Shown here piece by piece: positions 35,301 to 43,715 of a DNA stretch of 64,000 bases. The translations under genes were made by a program, and so were the position numbers. The notes under the pieces are model-generated. The model worked only from the letters and a program-made list of their open reading frames with translations. It was not told where the DNA came from and searched no databases. The first letter of the stretch is position 1. Every line of letters starts with the position of its first letter. The stretch comes from Rhodococcus jostii RHA1. Lineage in GTDB: Bacteria > Actinomycetota > Actinomycetes > Mycobacteriales > Mycobacteriaceae. The DNA lies in NCBI RefSeq assembly GCF_000014565.1, contig NC_008268.1, forward strand, positions 3,410,001-3,474,000. The letters are read 5' to 3'.

Positions 35301-36199
35301 GTCCCGACCTGCGGCGCGTCCGCACGGGCGTCGGATACCCGGCGCGCCAGGGCCGTCGTCCCGTCGATCGTGGTGATCGCGGGAGCCACCGCCGAAACTG
35401 CAGCCGGAATCACTGCCGGCGCGGCCGGGACGGGTCCGCGCATTGCCGGGCCCTCCACCATGGCCGGCGGGGCGAGTGCCGTGCCGAAGCTGCCCGTCAC
35501 CGGGGTGGTCGATGGGTTCGACGCAACGGCGCTGCCCGCAGGTGCGCGGTCGTGACCCTGTGCGGGTGCCGAGGACGAGGACGAATCCGATCGCTCGGCG
35601 ACTGCTCCCGCCGGAGGCCGGTCGGCCGGCGCGATCGCGGCCCCGGACACGTCGATGGTGTCCGGGGCCGTGGTGGCAGAACTCGATCCGACCTGCCCGG
35701 ACTCGTCTGCTGTCGTGCCCGGATCCGGCATGCCACCGCCGTCCGCCGTCGACGAGCCGTCGGGTGTCGTGGGGTCGGGTGGCGTGCCGGTGTCGAGGGT
35801 CGTCGCGCCGGACCCGTTCGCCACGTCGTTCGAGGTGGAGGACGTGGATTCGGTGCCCGCGGTGGAGTGGGTATCGGTGCCGGAGGTGGATTGCGAATCC
35901 GTGTTCGAGTCGCCGGTCGTCGACGATCCGGATCTGCCGCTCGCCGAGTCCGAGTCGGTACCCGATGCGCCGGATGACGTCCGGTCCGACGAAGTCCCGT
36001 CCGTGGATCGGTCCGTGGATCTCCGGTCGGACGACGTCTTGTCGGAGGATGCCTGGTCGGAGGAGTCGGAACTCGACGACGTGGACGAGTCGCCGACGGA
36101 CGGTGCTGCCACCGCCATGCCCGCCGGCGCGACCGCAAGCCCTATGCCCACTGCCACCGCCAGCTCGCCGAGGTGCTTCAGATGCTTGTCGTCAATCAT
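32363..36199 (-). CDS. Large secreted surface protein with YVTN-type beta-propeller repeats
   Basis: 1278 aa. Signal peptide with hydrophobic core VAVGIGLAVAPAGMAVAA (about residues 14-31). Next is a Ser/Thr/Asp-rich linker (about 35-250), then an actinobacterial VLGALGLRPFLSNDPQVPIE segment. A cadherin/Ig-like module (VTGPPSGGTVTV..FKYTP) is followed by near-identical 42-residue blades of the type AYVTNSGSGTVSVIDTATNK, a second Ig-like module (PPDPDGDPVTFTYTAPPSG), and a second propeller to the C-terminus. No LPXTG or C-terminal helix is seen, so it is probably released or loosely attached. Function unknown; such propellers mediate binding. Confidence 0.85.
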   Translation of the reverse strand: MIDDKHLKHLGELAVAVGIGLAVAPAGMAVAAPSVGDSSTSSSSDSSDQASSDKTSSDRRSTDRSTDGTSSDRTSSGASGTDSDSASGRSGSSTTGDSNTDSQSTSGTDTHSTAGTESTSSTSNDVANGSGATTLDTGTPPDPTTPDGSSTADGGGMPDPGTTADESGQVGSSSATTAPDTIDVSGAAIAPADRPPAGAVAERSDSSSSSAPAQGHDRAPAGSAVASNPSTTPVTGSFGTALAPPAMVEGPAMRGPVPAAPAVIPAAVSAVAPAITTIDGTTALARRVSDARADAPQVGTQALAPSLPTPAVDVASSVVSKVLGALGLRPFLSNDPQVPIESPTFWALAAAWCRRQEKAITTDASRALAAAPVTTSEPIESVAGTRTSPVATGEPIESFAVASAASTGTSSASTAGPIVYAPDRGTGTVLGSINASGNQLRYEVTGPPSGGTVTVDGTGGFKYTPTQAARQAASAAALNPAALDPNANYDSFTVTVTDVQSSNQVDVQVQVPVSAARMQEVQSTTVGSNPSGVVFAGTRTYVANQGSKSVSVLDANDAVVGSVPVGTSPTGVAANPAGTRVYVTNSGSGNVSVIDTATNKVVATVTTGTAPNAVAVNPAGTRAYVTNSGSGTVSVIDTATNKVVGTVRVGTAPNAVAVNPAGTRAYVTNSGSGTVSVINTATSTVLATVGVGTTPNAVAVNPTGTRAYVTNSGSNTLSVIDTATNKVVGTVAVGARPTAVRVSYDGSAAYVVTDSDRLWVIDTATAKVVSNVGIDSAPEAGAHSIAMSADGTRWRVTDAVDGRVRALSLTQVNSAPSAASTVGAPSTSDGAVTITLPPDPDGDPVTFTYTAPPSGSVVATGDGAFVFTPTAAARDLARQSEGPDTDTVTFTVRDGQYVTNVDVTVPVTPAPAAGGFDIDSTSIPAGGSPTGAVLVGDRLYVVSEDGFVQVVDRDTNTVVGAPITVDWASSNIAAAPAVDRVYVNSPYTGTISVIDTSTDTVVDTIWLPTSPDYQGYSLAQELAVSPDGTRLYASGEDGTVSVVDTATNTLVTSQSLGYFTDLAVSEDGRHLYGTSGASVTVIDTESMTRTAEVTVGPVWDLTRSSSEFTDVVSSVAVNAVGTRAYATYHVSTVELASGGYSNGQFIVDGTGRLWRVTGGYEVVAVIDVDPSSTTYGTQLATVRLPEGAQDVAISADGDLLYVSGADGRTVSVVDTSTHAVLGTFVTDPDGSTSGSYGPYRILLVDPDTGGTLYVTDYADGAVYAVTGAPGGAPAAVLT
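34009..34512 (-). repeat. Four tandem 126-bp repeats (42 aa) within the surface-protein gene
   Basis: Units begin at 34009, 34135, 34261 and 34387, with a diverged fifth at 34513. Each encodes one propeller blade with VxVGTxPNAVAVNPAGTRAY, then VTNSGSGTVSVIDTAT. DNA identity between units is high, so copy number could vary by slippage or recombination and assembly could collapse it. Confidence 0.9.
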
Positions 36200-36336
36200 G
36201 GGTTACTCCTCCATGAGGACGCTTCGAACTGCAGTCCGGACGCACCATCCAAGGGCTGGGCTGGCTTATCGCCTCGAAGCGCTTCTCGAGTTGCATGGGA
36301 CAGCAATGATCGTCTCGCTCAGTCGCGGATCTGAAC

Positions 36337-36354
36337 CGCGTAGTCGACTACGCG
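36337..36354. promoter_or_regulatory. Perfect 18-bp palindrome upstream of the surface-protein gene
   Basis: CGCGTAGTCGACTACGCG lies between the leftward LuxR/ATPase gene (stop at 36384) and the surface-protein start (36199). LuxR-family proteins bind dyads of this length. It is followed rightward by five T residues, so a hairpin with loop TCGA acting as terminator for a rightward transcript is an alternative, but no rightward gene precedes it. Confidence 0.45.
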
Positions 36355-36383
36355 ATTTTTCTGGTTACTGCGGCGACGCGCGA

Positions 36384-38933
36384 TCAGCGCAGTCTGGCGT
36401 GGTAGCGGTGGCCTTCGACTGTGCGGACGGAGACTCCGAGGCGTTCGGCGATCTCTTTGTTGGTGAAGCCCTGGGAGACGAGGGCGACGATTTCGCGCTG
36501 CCGTCTCGTCAGTGGGGTGGTTTCGACGGCTTGGCGCAGTGCGGGGGTGTTGACTCCGCGGTGGGTGCCTGCCAGCGTCCTGGCACGTTCGATGGCTGTC
36601 AGTGCGGAACCGTGATGTTGCTGTTCGCGGAAGAGAGTTCCGGCTTGGGCCGAGGCATCGGTCGCTGCGACAATGTCACCGATTTCTTCGTACCGCCGTG
36701 AGGCTTCGGCGAGTTTTTCGCCGTTTACGCTGGTCAGACCATTGGCATGCAGTGCAACGGCGTGGACGCGTGGCCCGTCGACGAGCGCGGTGAGCTCGTT
36801 CACCCGGTGCGCTGTGGTGCGATCGCCGAATTGCGATGCGGCTTGCAGACACAGGAGTTCTTGGCCGAAGTGGCCGCGTTCGGCCGCGATCGAGGCCGCC
36901 TTCCGGGCGATGCGGATTGCATCGGCGATCATCTCCTGGGCGGCCGCAGCCCATGCTTTGGCGAGGGTGCACGCTGATCGGAGGAAGCCGTAGGGATTCA
37001 GCGTGTCGAGATCGCGCACCAGCTCCGCTGCGCGTTTCCCGTCCCCGCGACGCGATAACGCGAGAATCAGGTAAACCCGGCAGCTGACGACAGCTGATCT
37101 GTCGTACGTGGTGGTACGGAATTCGCGATCCGCCCTGTTCAGAACCTCGAGCGCAGCGCTCAGATGACCTTGGGACAGGTCCACATAGCTGTAAAGCAAT
37201 GAGACGAACAAGCCTATGGTTCCGGGAGTGTTCGCGGCATACTCGACAAACTGGGTCATGACTTGTTCCGCGGCCTGAAGGTACCCCGCGATGAACATTG
37301 CTTCGATGTGGAAGTAGACGATCCCGTACTCCAGCGCGGAAGCATCACTAGATGTTGCGACCAAAGCGGAGGCACGCTTGGTCAACGGAGAAACCTTGGC
37401 GGCATTTCCCGAGTAACCGTGGGCAATGACCAGGGCGCATGAGGTGAGCACGAATGCCATATCGCTCGGCGCAGCCTGAAAGACCACGTTTCCTGCGGCG
37501 ATCGCGCGGTCAGGTCGGCCTTGCACCGACTCGAGGAGTGCTTCGAATGCGGCTAGCTCGGATGATTTGTGGTTATAGGGCGCTACCTTGGCGATTGCCA
37601 GTTCGTGCCTCGCCCGTTCGGGATCGCCGAGGCTCCAGCAGAGGGTGCCGACTCGCATAACGGACAGTCGCCGTTGCTCCTCGATCGTTAGCGCGTTCTG
37701 ATCGAGCGCCTCGAGCAGGGTGAATGCATCCTGCGCCCGACCGACGTGATGGAGCACCCAGTAGTGCAGCATCGCGCCTTGGAAGCCGCTGTCAGATATA
37801 TGTCCGGCGTCCGCGAAACGAAGGGCGAGGGGAGCATCGTGGAGCCGTAGTGCGGTGGCGGTGGCGGCGAGGTGAAGCCCCAGGTCGGGTGGCAGGTCGG
37901 ATTCGAGGGTCAGCAATGCGCGTCGCAACAAAGCTGCGGGTGTTGGATCAGGACGGGTGGACAGAGCGGTTGCGAGACGACCGCGCAGGCGGCGCAGTTG
38001 TAGGAGGTTGCCAGTGCTGCGACGGACTTCACCGTAGAGGGGGTGGCTGAGGCGGACGGCGATATCGCCGTTGTCGCTGGTCATGTCGATGAGGCCGCGG
38101 GAATGCACTTCCTTGACCGCATGCGGGCTGGTGAGGATTTCCAACACCGTGCCGTCAATGGGTTCGCCAATCGCGAGGTAGTCGAGGACTTCTGTCGTGT
38201 CATCGGTCAGCGAACCAAGCTGGCCGGTAATGAGTTTGGCGAGGGTGGGTGAGACGACGGGTTCACCGCTCCACCGCCAGGTGCCGACGTCGCGCACGAG
38301 CCGTCCGGCGTCCCGTTCCTGGCGAACGAGATGCCGGAGGAACAGCACATTGCCGCGGGTCAGGTTCCACAGTTCGGCCGCCGTTGCGGGGGCGACGGGC
38401 CCAGCTAGCGCTTGCGAAAGCAAGCGTTCAGTGTCGTTCTCGCCCAAGGGATCTAAATCGATCCGGTTGAGGAACCCGTCTTTCCAGAGGGTGGTGATGG
38501 TGTCGGGGACCGGTTCGGTGCTGCGCAGGGTGAGCACGACCCGGGCAAGGCCGCGCTGCACGAGTTGCTGGATGACGACGACGGACAGGTCGTCGAGCAG
38601 GTGAACGTCGTCGACGGCCACGACTACGGGCTTGTCGCCAGCAGTGAGCGCTTTGATGACGGTATGGATGACCATCATCGGGTCGGCCTGCGAGATCGGC
38701 GCCCATTGAGCAAACGCTCCCAACGGAAGAGTTCGGGCCGAGGCCGTAGCCGTGACCCACCGGACGGCGTGCCGTTTGGCAAGTACGGCGACGGCGGCAC
38801 TCGCCAACCGACTCTTGCCAACACCGACACCGCCCGCCACAAGGACCCCAGAGTCATCACCAGAGCCTTCGATAACCGCCCAGATGCGCCGCAGTTCCTC
38901 ATCCCGGCCAACAAGTGGCCAGACACCGTCCAC
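36384..38933 (-). CDS. Large LuxR-family regulator with AAA-type ATPase (LAL-like)
   Basis: 849 aa. Walker A GVGVGKS at residues 35-41 after the VGRDEELRRI entry motif; Walker B-like VVVAVDDVHLLDD (about 98-110). The central region is TPR-like helical repeats. The C-terminal LuxR HTH reads LTRRQREIVALVSQGFTNKE, then IAERLGVSVRTVEGH. Complete, unlike the LuxR-type gene at 13.9 kb. It lies directly upstream of the surface-protein gene in the same direction with the palindrome in the 184-bp gap, so it may control that gene and itself. Confidence 0.88.
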   Translation of the reverse strand: MDGVWPLVGRDEELRRIWAVIEGSGDDSGVLVAGGVGVGKSRLASAAVAVLAKRHAVRWVTATASARTLPLGAFAQWAPISQADPMMVIHTVIKALTAGDKPVVVAVDDVHLLDDLSVVVIQQLVQRGLARVVLTLRSTEPVPDTITTLWKDGFLNRIDLDPLGENDTERLLSQALAGPVAPATAAELWNLTRGNVLFLRHLVRQERDAGRLVRDVGTWRWSGEPVVSPTLAKLITGQLGSLTDDTTEVLDYLAIGEPIDGTVLEILTSPHAVKEVHSRGLIDMTSDNGDIAVRLSHPLYGEVRRSTGNLLQLRRLRGRLATALSTRPDPTPAALLRRALLTLESDLPPDLGLHLAATATALRLHDAPLALRFADAGHISDSGFQGAMLHYWVLHHVGRAQDAFTLLEALDQNALTIEEQRRLSVMRVGTLCWSLGDPERARHELAIAKVAPYNHKSSELAAFEALLESVQGRPDRAIAAGNVVFQAAPSDMAFVLTSCALVIAHGYSGNAAKVSPLTKRASALVATSSDASALEYGIVYFHIEAMFIAGYLQAAEQVMTQFVEYAANTPGTIGLFVSLLYSYVDLSQGHLSAALEVLNRADREFRTTTYDRSAVVSCRVYLILALSRRGDGKRAAELVRDLDTLNPYGFLRSACTLAKAWAAAAQEMIADAIRIARKAASIAAERGHFGQELLCLQAASQFGDRTTAHRVNELTALVDGPRVHAVALHANGLTSVNGEKLAEASRRYEEIGDIVAATDASAQAGTLFREQQHHGSALTAIERARTLAGTHRGVNTPALRQAVETTPLTRRQREIVALVSQGFTNKEIAERLGVSVRTVEGHRYHARLR

Positions 38934-39009
38934 GGCGCAATCTTAGCTACTGCGTTAGTAGGCGGCGGGAAATCATCGATCCCTGACGCTCCGCGTCTTT
39001 CAGCGGTAG

Positions 39010-39369
39010 TTGGCGCGACGGATCCCCCGCATTCACGCCGAAGCGATGAGACGCCAATACACCGCGCCATCTGTCATCGACCCTGAGACGGGTAAACGCC
39101 GTGCCGGCCAGGTCCATGGTCGTCCGATGCGACTTCGTGCACTCGAAGATCCGATTCTCCAACCAGTGCTTCGTAGTGACAGTCGCGGTTGGTACGACAG
39201 CCAGGACTTTTACCAGCGGGAGTACCTGTACGAACTGACCGATTTACCGCAAACCCGAGACCTGCCGCTGGTCGCTGAGTGGCCCGAGATCGGACTCGAA
39301 CCTGTGACCACGCACCTGGTGCTTCCTGACCCGTCAGAGCTTGCCGGCGCGATCATTCCTCTGCCTTAG
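39010..39369 (+). CDS. Hypothetical protein, member of an unnamed actinobacterial family (probably truncated)
   Basis: 119 codons from a TTG. The last ~65 residues (RGWYDSQDFYQREYLYELTD..PLVAEWPEIGLEPV) look like the C-terminal half of a ~160-200-aa actinobacterial family in which a beta-sandwich ends in xxWPxxGIxxxxxxL. The same ending (LTITAEWAQIGLESVVTTL) occurs in the broken gene at 41818-42195. The first ~45 residues have odd composition and overlap the LuxR promoter region, so the N-terminus is doubtful. Confidence 0.45.
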   Translation: MARRIPRIHAEAMRRQYTAPSVIDPETGKRRAGQVHGRPMRLRALEDPILQPVLRSDSRGWYDSQDFYQREYLYELTDLPQTRDLPLVAEWPEIGLEPVTTHLVLPDPSELAGAIIPLP

Positions 39370-39500
39370 CGGAATTCGACGACCGTTGGTGGATCCGCTC
39401 GCGGGAACCACCTGTTCGCCGACGCGTTTCCGGACCGTTCCGCAGGTGGTTCGGTGACCTGTCATTGAGCGTCAGCGGATCCTCCGGCGGGTACTCGAAG

Positions 39501-40031
39501 ATGGTTACAGAGTCGATCGGACTGGGGAAGGTGAGACGAGTGCGATACACGGGCGGCGCAGAGGTCGACCGCATGTTCTGTCTGAAGGACGAGGATGAAC
39601 GCGCATGGGAGGAGCTTCCGCCACTTCCGGAAATCGGTTTCGGCCTAGCCGGCAGCGATCCCGGGATGGTCTACGTCTATACCGGGATGTACATGGGTCC
39701 GCTCGATCTCGAGGTGCAAGTGCTCGGCGACCGTCCAGTCACTGTCGACGACGGTTGGGAAGACATCGAGGAGGTTTCGTTCGAGACATTTTCCGACACT
39801 GTCACCGTGCTGACCGACTCGGAGACGCCGATCGCTGGTTTTCCGCCTACCGTTCTCTCCGCCGGCGCGGGAACCTATCGCGTCCGAGTCCACTCATTCG
39901 GGCGTGACCTTATGTGGGACCTCGTCGCGGAAGTGCCGTTCGAGCAGTACAAGATTCAGATCTGGCCCGCCAGACTAGCTGGCCCGGTCGTGGTCCAACA
40001 TCGGAGTGTGCACGCAGTGATGGGCCGCTGA
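39501..40031 (+). CDS. Conserved hypothetical beta-rich protein
   Basis: 176 aa, acidic, strand-rich. Ends in a TYRVRVHSFGRDL..DLVAEVPFEQYKIQIWPA stretch; I recall RVRVHARGRD...E.Y..QxWPA endings in uncharacterised actinobacterial proteins. Start ATG at 39501 is preferred over TTG 36 nt upstream. It follows the family member at 39010 by 132 bp in the same direction, so the two may be partners. No catalytic motif, signal peptide or membrane segment. Confidence 0.6.
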   Translation: MVTESIGLGKVRRVRYTGGAEVDRMFCLKDEDERAWEELPPLPEIGFGLAGSDPGMVYVYTGMYMGPLDLEVQVLGDRPVTVDDGWEDIEEVSFETFSDTVTVLTDSETPIAGFPPTVLSAGAGTYRVRVHSFGRDLMWDLVAEVPFEQYKIQIWPARLAGPVVVQHRSVHAVMGR

Positions 40032-40178
40032 AAGGCCTCCGATTTTGTCTGCTCATCGATGGTTTAGCGGGACCGCACGCCGACGCCTCGCATGGTGTTG
40101 AGTTCTCGCAAAGGCCCGAGGTGAGGTCGCCGAGCGGATCGGCGGCTTCCGCGGAATGGACCGGGGGGCGGCGGCGTG

Positions 40179-40619
40179 TCAGCCGGATGCGGGGCCTGGC
40201 TGATCCGACGTGGGGCGGGGGGTGTGCTGGAGTTCAGCGTTGATGCGTCGGGCCTCGACGAGTTGGTCTTCCAGGATGATGATGCGGCACGCGGAATCGA
40301 GCGCGGTGCCCTGGTCGATCAGTTCGCGGGCTCGGGCGGCGAGACGCAGCTGGTACCGGGAGTAGCGGCGGTGGCCGCCCTCCGAGCGCCCGGGGGTGAG
40401 CAGCTTCGCGGCGTCGAGGCTGCGCAGGAATGCCTGTGTCACGCCGAGGATCTCGGCGGCGTGACCCATGCTGTACGCCGGGTAGTCCTCGTCGTCGAGC
40501 TTCCCGGCCGCGCGTCGGTCGGGCGAATCTTCCGGAATGGGGTGACACCTTTCCAACGGACAGGGCCCCCGGCGCCGTGAGGCACCGGGGGCCGGAGCGG
40601 GTTTCACTTCCTTGTTCAC
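40179..40619 (-). CDS. MerR-family (HspR-like) transcriptional regulator
   Basis: 146 aa. N-terminal ~55 residues are Pro/Arg-rich, then a MerR HTH: YPAYSMGHAAEILGVTQAFL and the RSLDAAKLLTPGRSEGGHRRYS wing (about residues 50-90), then a helical dimerisation segment (LEDQLVEARRINAELQ). The GTG start is preceded by GGAAGAAG. The two-helix arrangement with GGHRRYS resembles HspR-like regulators, but no dnaK operon is adjacent. It stands alone, convergent with 39501. Confidence 0.78.
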   Translation of the reverse strand: MNKEVKPAPAPGASRRRGPCPLERCHPIPEDSPDRRAAGKLDDEDYPAYSMGHAAEILGVTQAFLRSLDAAKLLTPGRSEGGHRRYSRYQLRLAARARELIDQGTALDSACRIIILEDQLVEARRINAELQHTPRPTSDQPGPASG

Positions 40620-41086
40620 TGCACTTCTTCCGGCTGTCGGGCCTTCGTGCCGCCCGGCAGCCGCCGGATATGCCGGGGCCTTACACACTCATATCAACCC
40701 TTGCCCGGCACATCCTGGTCTTGCGTTACTTCTCTGCGGGCAGTTCATTCTCTCCCGCACCTCGTGAACTCTTTCCTTGCGACGAGAGGAACTCTACAAC
40801 GGCGACGCCTCAATGTCTACAGTCACCACTACAGATATTCTGGAGCGGTTGACCGGGGATTTCACACCCGGCAGCCGACTTTTCTGTCCACGTCGGCGGC
40901 CGCTCGCTCGACGGACCGGCTCTCGTTGATCGATGACGGACGACGAAGTCAGCAGTCGCAGTAGGCGTCGAGATGTCCGTTTCCTCAGATCAGGTGTGGT
41001 CGTCCCGATCCGTCGTCGGCCGGATTACTGGTATCGAGATCGGGAATCAGATGTGAGTGCCGGATCGATATTCAGGGAGTATCGGC
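40620..41086. other. Intergenic, no supported gene
   Basis: 467 bp between divergent MerR and the small gene at 41087. It presumably holds both promoters. No convincing consensus pair or dyad was found. Confidence 0.4.
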
Positions 41087-41434
41087 ATGGCGCAGGGCAT
41101 TACGAAGTGCGCAGAGTTCGGCGTGTACGGGGACCGGGACGAAGCATTCCGGGTCTGCGCCGGGCTACGCGCCCAGGGATACGACGCGGGCGTATGCGGC
41201 GGTACCGGTGAGCGGATCGAACACGTCGATCCCACGCAGCCGGCCCCCGATACGGACGCACATCTCGCACCTGCACCCGAGGGGGCGTCGGAGAGCACGC
41301 CGTGGGAAGCCGGGGTGGACGTGGTCGCTTGCCGTCCCCGGTGGGGTTGGCATCGTCGCGGAGTCCCTCCTGCAGCCGTCTTTTGCTGCAGCGGAAGGAC
41401 TCACAGCATGTTCGCGCCGGCGCGAGCCGCGTAG
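41087..41434 (+). CDS. Small hypothetical protein
   Basis: 115 codons. ATG has a good ribosome site (CAGGGAG, 8 nt upstream). The first ~45 residues (AEFGVYGDRDEAFRVCAGL, then RAQGYDAGVCG) look like a real small alpha/beta protein; the second half is Cys/Arg/Pro-rich and may be out of the original frame. No family recognised. Confidence 0.35.
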   Translation: MAQGITKCAEFGVYGDRDEAFRVCAGLRAQGYDAGVCGGTGERIEHVDPTQPAPDTDAHLAPAPEGASESTPWEAGVDVVACRPRWGWHRRGVPPAAVFCCSGRTHSMFAPARAA

Positions 41435-41817
41435 CTCGGTGGCGGCTGCAGCAGCTACTGGTCTGAACTGATGCAGCCTGGACCGCTCCGATGCTCCGGA
41501 CCATCGGAGTGCCTGCCTGGTGAATACCCCGGCTGCGCCGCACCAACGCGAACACCTGGGCGGAGATCCGGCGGGGCGTCGGGCGGCCCCGCAGATGCTG
41601 CGGGCACCTGCTGTGCCCGGCGTTGTGAGCGCCCGCTTCCCCATCACCGGTCGCGGGCACACGGACGCCACCCCTACGACAGAGAGCGTGTTGGCCGTGC
41701 CGGCCAAACAGGAACACCACACCCCCGGTTCCGATCAGACGGTGGCCTGAGAGCCCGCCGCCAGCCACCGGCGGCATCGAGGTCCACCGTCGGCGCCCTC
41801 TGGCCGCACAAACACAC
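41435..41817. other. No supported gene
   Basis: 383 bp upstream of the broken family member. Open frames here lack protein-like composition; the frame of the pseudogene stays open back to about 41728. Confidence 0.35.
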
Positions 41818-42195
41818 CTGACGCTGGAGTTGGTCCGGATCACCTCGTTCGACTCCGGGCTGAGCGTGCATCTGACGCTTACCGCCAACGGTCGACCCGC
41901 GGTGGCGGCGCGGATGTAGACCCGCCCCCTCACCGACGCCCGCGACAGCTCCAGGCACTGGTCGTACCTCGATGTCTGGATCGGAGCCGATCAGCTTGCG
42001 GTCGCCGACCCGTACCGTGCCCGTCCGGACCTGCGCGCCGGGGACGGCGGCGTGTGCATGTACCGCACCGAACCGCATTACTGGATCCCGATTTCCCCAC
42101 CCACACCGTTCCTGACGATCACCGCCGAATGGGCCCAGATCGGCCTCGAATCCGTCGTCACCACCTTGAACCTGACCACCCAGCCCCGCAGCTGA
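41818..42195 (+). pseudogene. Broken member of the 39010-type unknown family
   Basis: The frame reads LTLELVRITSFDSGLSVHLT, then TANGRPAVAARM, an in-frame TAG at 41917-41919, then HWSYLDVWIGADQLAVADPY, ..YWIPISPPTPFLTITAEW and GLESVVTTLNL to the stop at 42193. The whole family domain is present on both sides of the stop, so a single nonsense mutation inactivates it. The closing AEWxxIGLExVxTxLxL matches the gene at 39010. Confidence 0.6.
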
Positions 42196-42224
42196 CGTTC
42201 CCCTCAAGGAACGCGGTCGCGACG

Positions 42225-42707
42225 TCAGGCGGCCAGGTCCGGGGGATCGGGAGCATCGACGTCCAGGAGGAAGTCGAGCCAGATCAGGGCGTCGGCGAGC
42301 AGCGTGGCCCGCTGCACCGGGTCCAGCTCCCGCCCGGCCGCCGCGAGCCGCTCCGCTCCTGCCTCGGGGTCGTCGGCCAGGAACGCCCCGGCCGTGCGCA
42401 GCACCCAGTCCCCGGATTGCGGAAGCTCCGCGGGGTCGACTACACCGCCGTCCGTGCGATGCACGTCAACGGCGAACTCCTGTCCCGACGGCGCGGGTCC
42501 GAGACGGGCCACGATCACCTCCGCGATCGCCTCGATCACCCAGGCCAGCACCTGCTCGTAGTCCGGATGCCCGGAACCGGGATGAGGATTGCACCCCATC
42601 GCCGACAGCGCATGCGAGAGGGTGGCACTGTCGCGGTCTCCGACCAGCTCCACCAACCGTCCCCCGATGACCGCCGCATCGACCGGCCGCGCCGCCTCTG
42701 AATCCAT
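42225..42707 (-). CDS. Hypothetical protein
   Basis: 160 aa from MDSEAARPVDAAVIGGRL; the frame is open 39 codons further upstream through Ala/His/Gly-rich sequence that looks unnatural. The body is helical and acidic, with LSHALSAMGCNPHPGSGHPD (about 26-45), and ends in LIWLDFLLDVDAPDPPD. No family recognised. It is convergent with the pseudogene at 41818 (30-bp gap). Confidence 0.5.
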   Translation of the reverse strand: MDSEAARPVDAAVIGGRLVELVGDRDSATLSHALSAMGCNPHPGSGHPDYEQVLAWVIEAIAEVIVARLGPAPSGQEFAVDVHRTDGGVVDPAELPQSGDWVLRTAGAFLADDPEAGAERLAAAGRELDPVQRATLLADALIWLDFLLDVDAPDPPDLAA

Positions 42708-43322
42708 GACCACCGAGTGCCCCGCCACACCGGCGTGCACACCGGCACCCGCGTCCGACGCGACCGGACCGGCGTGCACGCTCGCTCCGGCCGTGTTCGG
42801 TGGTGACCCCGCCCGCGCCTCCATTGGGTTACGACACGATGGTCGGATCCGACTCCGTTTCCCACACCATCTTCATGGAGCAACCAGTGTTGCGAAATAG
42901 GACACAAGTCATCTCATCCCTACTTTTACCCTTCTCAGGTGCGCACTCCATATGCATATTCGGAACCGTTCCATGTCCCATCCCCCCGCTAGAGGAGGTC
43001 GCGAACTCGCACAGCCGGGCGATACTTCTACCTCGGCCCGCGCCCCACGTTGGTGCGCCCACGGCGGCGGCCCTCCCGAGGTGATCAGAACCGATTTCGG
43101 GATGGACACCGCAGCGTTCTGTCGGGCACTGGTCGCGTATCTCGACGTCGCCGCGCCGGCACCGCTGCGGCCGCTTGGTCGAGCAAGTGATCACCGTCGC
43201 TCGTCGAAGGTTCTGGCTGGGCACCTGAACCTAAAGAGACCGTCCGGACTGATTGTGAAGAATGTTGTTTGCGAAAGGATTACCGCGGTGACAGGTCCGC
43301 AGCGCAAATACCCGTGAGTGAG
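42708..43322. other. Intergenic upstream of whiB, no supported gene
   Basis: 615 bp. It includes an AT-richer patch around 42940-42975 (CATATGCATATTC) that may be part of a promoter. Frames on either strand show no family signatures. Confidence 0.4.
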
Positions 43323-43715
43323 ATGAGTGAGACCGATCCGATGACTTGTATATCCGCTCGTGCGCCGAACACTGTGCCGGCTTCCCGCCGTGAAGGTACG
43401 CCACGGACCGGACCGCCCGCCGACCGTGATCGTGGAGATTGGCGCATGCTGGGGTCGTGCCGGAATGTCGAGTCGTCGTTGTTCTTCTCTCCAGAGGGGG
43501 AGCGTGGTCGGGACCGGGCGCGGCGCGAAGCGCGCGCCAAACGCGTCTGCCAGGACTGCCCGGTGCTCACCGAATGCCGCGAGTACGCCCTGGCCGTTGC
43601 CGAACCGTACGGGACGTGGGGCGGGATGTCCGAGAACGACCGCAGACGGCACATCCGGCCCCGGCAACGAGAGGGGCGGGCCGCCGACCTTCCTGTCGAG
43701 GAACCGCTGCGCTGA
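43323..43715 (+). CDS. WhiB-family regulator (WblA/WhiB4-like), third copy
   Basis: 130 aa from MSETDPMTCISARAP; MTCIS six codons later is an alternative start. Cysteines C-X29-C-X2-C-X5-C (GSC, RVCQDC, TEC), turn GTWGG, basic tail DRRRHIRPRQR. An extra N-terminal cysteine (TCIS) lies outside the cluster motif. Closest in the window to the copy at 30810. No operon partner apart from possible micro-ORFs downstream. Confidence 0.82.
   Translation: MSETDPMTCISARAPNTVPASRREGTPRTGPPADRDRGDWRMLGSCRNVESSLFFSPEGERGRDRARREARAKRVCQDCPVLTECREYALAVAEPYGTWGGMSENDRRRHIRPRQREGRAADLPVEEPLR

Noticed and set aside
31610..35977. A 1455-codon rightward open frame
   Set aside because: From about 32300 on it is antisense to the surface-protein gene. 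Only the first ~215 codons resemble a real protein (the acyl-CoA dehydrogenase fragment); the rest is Arg/Gly/Asp-rich shadow sequence.
39283..39310. T-arm-like GGTTCGAGTCC on the minus strand
   Set aside because: Flanking bases do not form a five-base stem and it lies inside a plausible coding segment.
41100..41933. 277-codon leftward ORF
   Set aside because: Arg/Pro/Gly-rich shadow frame opposite the small gene at 41087 and the family pseudogene; no start signal or domain.
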